Positions 62,223 through 64,000 of a stretch of 64,000 nucleotides of DNA are shown here, piece by piece. The first letter of the stretch is position 1. Each line of letters opens with the position of its first letter. The notes under the pieces are model-generated. The model saw nothing but the letters and a program-made list of their open reading frames with translations. It searched no databases and was not told where the DNA came from. Source of the stretch: DATJHM01 sp035493895 (lineage in GTDB: Bacteria > Chloroflexota > Ktedonobacteria > Ktedonobacterales > Ktedonobacteraceae); the NCBI GenBank assembly GCA_035493895.1, contig DATJHM010000180.1, positions 1 through 64,000 on the forward strand, in the 5' to 3' direction. A program made the translations under genes and the position numbers.

Positions 62223-63989
62223 ATGGAACCTGAACATACTATTTTTTTAAGTAATGATCCTCTTCCGTTCACGGAAGGTCAGGTGACACGAGAGGTACTC
62301 AGCGAAACCGATCCAGTGCGTGGACCTCGTGATCCGAGAATCGAGGAAAAAATTCCCTATGGTAAGGTTACCTTCAATCCTCATGGCTGCCAGATCATCG
62401 CCCTGCCTCCTGCCAGCGGGGCTGCACGTGCACTGCATGCAGTTGATAGTTCGCATTGGGATCTTTACCTGATCATTATCCCCTTCACGCTTCATCCTCC
62501 TTACAAAAATAGCGCTTATGAACGGTTCTCTTTTTTCGTCGAGATGGACGATCCACAGGCCACCGCCTACGATCTCTTCCCCAGACAGACCTTAACACCG
62601 ACGCTTGCCATCACAAGATATACCATCTCAGCGGAGGGCAAATTCCAGAAGCTCACATCTACAGATGCAACGAATAGTCTGCGTATCGACATGGACATCC
62701 TGCATCCGAAAATTCTCGCTTATGGTGAGGGTGAGCAGAAATTCTACTGGCTTTACACAGAAGGCACAGCACGAGCAGGCGTGATCGCAGAAACGAAACA
62801 TACGCTGCTCGTCTTACGCGTACCAACCGGCACCAGTTCCGTCAGCGGCAATTTTTACTGTCGGGCTGAAGTAATGAGCAATACCTTTGGCCTGCGTTTT
62901 AAAAGAGAGGCCAGCGTCAATACAGTCGCTTTTCGCTGGGATATGGCCCAGGCAGCAAAAGTTTCACAGGCACCACTCTATGATGTTTGCCTGGTCTGTG
63001 CGCTCGCAGAGGAGGCAAAGGCGCTTATCGCTGAAATTACTCGCCAATGCCAGGTCACATTTCAGGAGGGTTATAGCCCAACGTTAAAAAGAGACTATCG
63101 CCATACCACTATCCAGAATCGTCATGGAGAGCCACTCAGCATACACATCTCCTGGCAAACAAATCCGGGCGCTGTTGAGACGGGTCTGCACCTGACCTCG
63201 CTCTTGCGAGAGATTCGGCCTCGTTTCGTAGGAATGACCGGAATGTGTGCAGGGGATCAGACACAGGTAGCGCTGGGAGACATCGTCGTTGCGGAGCGCG
63301 CCTTTTTCTACGATTCAGGTGAGCTGGCAGTGGATGACAGGGGGCGAAAAGTCTACCGGCATAATACGACCACCTGGCAACCGCACCAGGAGACGCTACA
63401 CACCCTGCGTATGTTCACAGACGCGCAAGCGCTCAACATACATCTATCGCGGCCCATCTCAAGGCGTCAACAGCGTGATTGGCTGCTCTCGACGTTATAT
63501 GAGTCGGGTTCACATCGGCTGACGGACCTTACGCAGCAGGATCTTCAGCAGTACGCGCCGCACTGGCGTAAGATACTGCCGATGCTAAAAAGCGGAGAGA
63601 GGCCATTTCTCTCCGAGGAAAATGAGTTGCTGGACCCGGATCGCGTGGGCGGGCTCTACTATGGAGAGGAAGAGTTCCCCTATCGAGATCCAGCCGTACC
63701 AGCGATCCACATCAAGCCGATTGCCTCAGGGAACACAGAGCGAGCAGACAATCCATTTGCAGAGATTCGTTATCCCGTGCAAGGAACAGTAGCAGTGGAT
63801 CTGGAAGGTGCAGCATTCTACCGCACCCTGGCAGATTTTCCTGAGACTCCCGCATTTCTCGCCAAAGGAGTGTGTGATTACGCAGATCAGACGCGAGACG
63901 AGACATACCGCGCCTATGCCTCAACCGTCGCAGCTGCCTATATGCTGGGCTTTTTGCAAGCCCATGTACGCGGTCAGGCAGTGATGTGA
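62223..63989 (+). CDS. two-domain protein: unrecognised beta-rich N-terminal domain + nucleoside-phosphorylase-like domain
   Basis: 588 residues from ATG at 62223; the frame is open 13 codons upstream. Residues 1-235 are beta-rich with no family I recognise. Residues about 250-585 are a phosphorylase-superfamily domain of the MTA/SAH-nucleosidase/PNP fold: LYDVCLVCALAEEAKAL, GMTGMCAGDQTQVALGDIVVAERAFFYDSG in part, VAVDLEGAAFYRTL and VCDYADQTRDE. A helical insert (about 395-500) interrupts it. Related phosphorylase-plus-accessory-domain proteins occur in bacterial conflict systems, so a nucleotide-degrading effector is a possible reading. It stands alone at the window end. Confidence 0.7.
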   Translation: MEPEHTIFLSNDPLPFTEGQVTREVLSETDPVRGPRDPRIEEKIPYGKVTFNPHGCQIIALPPASGAARALHAVDSSHWDLYLIIIPFTLHPPYKNSAYERFSFFVEMDDPQATAYDLFPRQTLTPTLAITRYTISAEGKFQKLTSTDATNSLRIDMDILHPKILAYGEGEQKFYWLYTEGTARAGVIAETKHTLLVLRVPTGTSSVSGNFYCRAEVMSNTFGLRFKREASVNTVAFRWDMAQAAKVSQAPLYDVCLVCALAEEAKALIAEITRQCQVTFQEGYSPTLKRDYRHTTIQNRHGEPLSIHISWQTNPGAVETGLHLTSLLREIRPRFVGMTGMCAGDQTQVALGDIVVAERAFFYDSGELAVDDRGRKVYRHNTTTWQPHQETLHTLRMFTDAQALNIHLSRPISRRQQRDWLLSTLYESGSHRLTDLTQQDLQQYAPHWRKILPMLKSGERPFLSEENELLDPDRVGGLYYGEEEFPYRDPAVPAIHIKPIASGNTERADNPFAEIRYPVQGTVAVDLEGAAFYRTLADFPETPAFLAKGVCDYADQTRDETYRAYASTVAAAYMLGFLQAHVRGQAVM

Positions 63990-64000
63990 ACACTCAGCGA

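Noticed and set aside
1..64000. CRISPR array, prophage, integrase or IS transposase
   Set aside because: No regularly spaced identical repeats with unique spacers and no such reading frame with recognisable motifs were found.

Overview
The window reads as a chromosomal segment of a soil-type Chloroflexi, most likely a member of class Ktedonobacteria. This is inferred from gene content and style, not from a search. The hints are mid-50s G+C by eye, an AfsR/LuxR-type giant regulator, a DUF4388 protein, an F420-type deazaflavin reductase, a degraded WD40 beta-propeller gene, an Alu-less SRP RNA just upstream of dnaX, and intergenic space full of short dispersed repeats. No phage, plasmid, IS transposase or CRISPR array is visible.

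Layout. (1) 0.4-7.5 kb: a sugar-type ABC importer (two paralogous lipoprotein binding proteins, one permease pair, no ATPase) enclosing a DUF4388 protein and a Cache-domain membrane sensor without a recognisable output domain. (2) 7.5-14.2 kb, minus strand: DoxX and deazaflavin reductase, a lone receiver protein, a SnoaL-like protein, an AfsR/LuxR-type regulator, a pyridoxamine-phosphate-oxidase-like protein and MurB. (3) 14.3-33.3 kb: a large catabolic locus. A CoxL-like molybdenum hydroxylase subunit diverges from a FadR-type regulator, followed by a beta-hydroxyacid dehydrogenase, 2-oxoacid dehydrogenase E1alpha/E1beta/E2 (no E3), an M24 enzyme, a complete Liv-type ABC importer, a C-C hydrolase resembling 2,6-dihydroxypseudooxynicotine hydrolase, a succinate-semialdehyde-type aldehyde dehydrogenase and a second beta-hydroxyacid dehydrogenase. 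(4) 33.4-43.6 kb: a WD40 remnant, a di-heme-like membrane protein, a CAU tRNA, a two-subunit 2-oxoacid:ferredoxin oxidoreductase, small proteins, an MDR oxidoreductase, a membrane-anchored glycosidase-like protein and a DUF4032 kinase-like protein. (5) 43.6-51.1 kb, minus strand: information-processing genes recA, recR, ybaB, dnaX, SRP RNA, MTA phosphorylase and tyrS. (6) 51.4-64 kb: Hsp20, an epimerase, a homocysteine methyltransferase/MTHFR fusion, an ADP-ribosylglycohydrolase remnant, an MmyB-type regulator divergent from MDR and CocE-like enzymes, a GT4 glycosyltransferase, and a two-domain nucleoside-phosphorylase fusion.

How it may work together. The 14-33 kb block has import, ring or carbon hydroxylation, C-C bond hydrolysis, aldehyde oxidation and oxoacid decarboxylation under one FadR-type regulator. 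It looks like a pathway for an unidentified N- or carbonyl-containing compound. Its continuity is broken by a 1.3-kb nest of repeats between the binding-protein gene and the permease genes. At least six repeat families, two of them hairpin- or TGTAG-rich and recurring at 25, 52 and 62 kb, account for most of the gene-free sequence.

Limits: all family calls come from reading motifs. Start codons were moved from the longest open frame to a Shine-Dalgarno-supported position where one was visible.
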